This document shows, piece by piece, positions 63,401-64,000 of a stretch of 64,000 nucleotides of DNA (position 1 is its first letter; every line of letters starts with the position of its first letter). The stretch is from Chitinophaga pollutisoli (lineage in GTDB: Bacteria > Bacteroidota > Bacteroidia > Chitinophagales > Chitinophagaceae). The notes under the pieces are model-generated. The model did no database searches. It worked only from the letters and a program-made list of their open reading frames with translations, and was not told the DNA's origin. A program made the position numbers and the translations under genes. Location: NCBI RefSeq assembly GCF_038396755.1, contig NZ_CP149822.1:2046001-2110000 (forward strand). The letters run 5' to 3'.

Positions 63401-63565
63401 ATCCTTATCATATACAAATACCATTTGGAGTAAATCTGCAATAATGGATTTCCCTACGCCATTGGAGCCAACAAAATCTGTTCTTGTCGGATGAAAGAGG
63501 TAATCGTGTACATAATGCTTCAGAACACCTACGGTGGATAAGGAGTAGATTCTTGGATAACTCAT
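60401..63565 (-). CDS. SMC/MukB-like ATPase (JetC-like)
   Basis: 1054 residues. Walker A GSNGVGKS at 33-40, preceded by YSLSTVGVLKHYVHDYLFHP rather than the NWGTF-type strand of textbook JetC. Long coiled coils at about 225-440 and 560-770 flank a hinge-like middle. Signature-like GSTGETYSAIALLGIARL near 950 and Walker B RFIILEELGSLD near 968, with a D-loop SLD. This is the head-coil-hinge-coil-head layout of SMC motors that extrude DNA loops. ATGA overlaps join it to the genes on both sides. The unusual N-terminus and STGE signature suggest a divergent Wadjet/MukB subfamily. Confidence 0.85.
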   Translation of the reverse strand: MSYPRIYSLSTVGVLKHYVHDYLFHPTRTDFVGSNGVGKSIIADLLQMVFVYDKDLIKFGTDGVKKEERQISTLPYKTKYAYCFLNIEVDTGKFITIGIQINSQKGKRIIPFVVTKQADMNLKINELVLEKEGLIFARDLLKEKESGEKEIVDIQELATFLYEKQGLRLNFFGNNESANTYYKFLYDKNILPLNLSQDKNLKAFAKVIQSFSKAKTLNLSGNQASRNLKEFLFEESDEDILSNFQKEQSELEKILREYESLNKDIQNLSNKQKRLISLRELEQSHKAKFKSFKEAELHNAYIELKQLQDREAEGKAAIATHQIELDELKTAIENLPAEEKVIKQGYEEADANFNMFNRYETLTTSIEKLGEDINELKMFILPEIAGSWNNEIQKIDILSRYNQDIKKEIAFAKPYLEKYRTLENIVRIRKEQLEILDELKSSLKKEKSVKEKLLSLLWNKDENGLLYWYIKNLPVLDNEQLQAVLYYATTPVSEVTTPDNSAQYVNPDELIRDFKANSSSKGIWLKLGALHQFIQFNPDAALLGDRANLEQSVQQLMHKLNAEVSSINSKIEALEHITDGKPYDTSLFDHSFDISLVESSNIEKLKSAVACILQIDEKISQLRSQKKREEEELLEIKNRFKVAYDEPEVVKKELLKVRKEWSDKKDKFYEQKGARQTKLDSLESKIQRDKRDLQTIIDNLIKKQTEFNTLNSAYYKDFQENVENFPSSTPKDIEALGRNYNELWEEYKTAFIGISNSFEETSNEKNPAVQLAIKDQGFSFRVLEEALLGSKIRSTDDIATALQEANQTRTTIANGIRDNMIKIFSKTTERYDKYDDQVKRINAFFVDRKISGKFYFKLEFDGNKEIKIDYIKQMAYEVRNTATKGELHFGQSIVDFIEDFFKKQAKIKDKIPIDKLLNPKTYFELSAKLTDQFGTEVPGSTGETYSAIALLGIARLSAVQKEKRNGLRFIILEELGSLDNTNFNTFPAIAEEFQYQIVTMAPHTFNIGLSDEWYAHHLIKGKEDDNINYCPSASYFKTKDSNEDLNIYINRIAK

Positions 63566-64000
63566 GGCGCTTCATCATTTTTAAGTTGCTGGCTAAATGC
63601 ACTAAAATCCTGAAGCTCCTCCTGGTACAGTTTGGCCAAACGGTGAATGGCCGGTCTTAACTCAAAAACCAGGTCTTCGTTCCTTCCCGATTGTCTTTCT
63701 ACCCAGCCTAACTTATCAAAATTCTCTATCGTCTTGCTGAATCTTGTATGCACTTCATTCCATTCCTTCTCATCATAAGACGCTCTGATGTCATTGAACA
63801 AAATCCGTTTGTAGGCTTCCTGATGATCACTCTCTAATATTTGTGTTTTGATGTCATTCCAGTAAATAACCTTTTCTTCGTCAAAATACTTCTGGTAGTA
63901 CATATCCAAAAGCGTCAATCCAATTAGTGTTTGTAATTCAGTGAGTTCTTTATTACGGCTTGCATCACTTAATTTCCCCTTCCCGTTTTCTGTGAAGTCG
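63562..64000 (-). CDS. JetB/MukE-like protein, 5' end cut by window
   Basis: The frame is open from the window edge (codons from 63999: DFTENGKGKLSDASRNKELT) to the stop at 63562; 145 residues visible. The TTG at 63918 is internal. Helical, with a winged-helix-like ending: FSKTIENFDKLGWVERQSGR, then NEDLVFELRPAIHRLAKLYQ, as in MukE/JetB accessory subunits of SMC-kleisin complexes. By gene order (kleisin, MukE-like, SMC, Toprim) a JetA/MukF-like gene is expected just beyond 64000. Stop codon overlaps the SMC start (63562-63565). Confidence 0.65.
   Translation of the reverse strand, partial: DFTENGKGKLSDASRNKELTELQTLIGLTLLDMYYQKYFDEEKVIYWNDIKTQILESDHQEAYKRILFNDIRASYDEKEWNEVHTRFSKTIENFDKLGWVERQSGRNEDLVFELRPAIHRLAKLYQEELQDFSAFSQQLKNDEAP

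Overview
The window looks like a chromosomal segment of a GC-rich member of the Bacteroidota, most probably a Chitinophaga-like Chitinophagaceae. The reasons are three SusC/SusD outer-membrane import pairs plus the end of a fourth SusD, two ECF-sigma/FecR modules feeding STN-type SusC receptors, TlpA-like thioredoxins, many lipoproteins with a C-(K/S/D) start, Bacteroidota-type promoters (TTTG-N19-TAnnTTTG), and little use of Shine-Dalgarno sites. The exact genus is inference.

Layout. 1-4936 (+): end of a SusD, a large secreted protein with a duplicated C-terminal module, and an MFS transporter. 4965-5429: terminators around an unusual 11-bp-periodic array that folds into two long hairpins. 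5443-10179: a GH78 alpha-L-rhamnosidase (-) and a UbiD-family decarboxylase (+), divergent. 10248-17983 (-): SusC, SusD, zinc metallohydrolase lipoprotein, DUF4302 lipoprotein, collagen-like lipoprotein, read as one operon. 18357-19470 (+): a Crp/Fnr regulator with a textbook promoter and a YiaA/YiaB membrane protein. 19570-28152 (-) and 29986-37786 (+): two mirror-image modules, each ECF sigma - FecR - SusC(STN) - SusD - thioredoxin, separated by an OmpA lipoprotein and a STAS/SEC14 protein.

37844-45829: catabolic region. An AraC regulator (frameshifted in this sequence) and the genes for 4-hydroxyproline epimerase, a FAD-dependent D-amino-acid (cis-4-hydroxy-D-proline) dehydrogenase and a DapA-family deaminase share a recognisable pair of operator repeats. 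Next to them lie a eukaryote-like myo-inositol oxygenase, an SSS (SGLT-type) symporter and a divergent LacI regulator whose gene begins right behind a perfect 22-bp palindrome. 45833-55250 (-): a 5'-truncated glycosyltransferase remnant, then a seven-gene sugar(-acid) operon (TIM-barrel isomerase, enolase-superfamily dehydratase, VOC protein, 2-hydroxyacid dehydrogenase, ThuA protein, PVC-type cytochrome, MFS permease), with a divergent AraC activator at 55446. 56462-58245: HPF and a DEAD-box helicase.

From about 58.7 kb to the end the sequence turns visibly AT-rich: an acquired island. It carries decayed remnants (including an HNH endonuclease pseudogene) and a Wadjet/MukBEF-like set, a JetB/MukE-like protein (cut by the window edge), an SMC-like ATPase and a short Toprim (JetD-like) protein, joined by ATGA overlaps. 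Its SMC and Toprim members differ from textbook JetC and JetD and are the best candidate for a less-described system here.

Three genes carry an apparent one-base deletion, each in or near a homopolymer (about 26200, 38608 and 47172). This looks more like consensus error than three independent gene losses, so these genes are probably intact in the organism.
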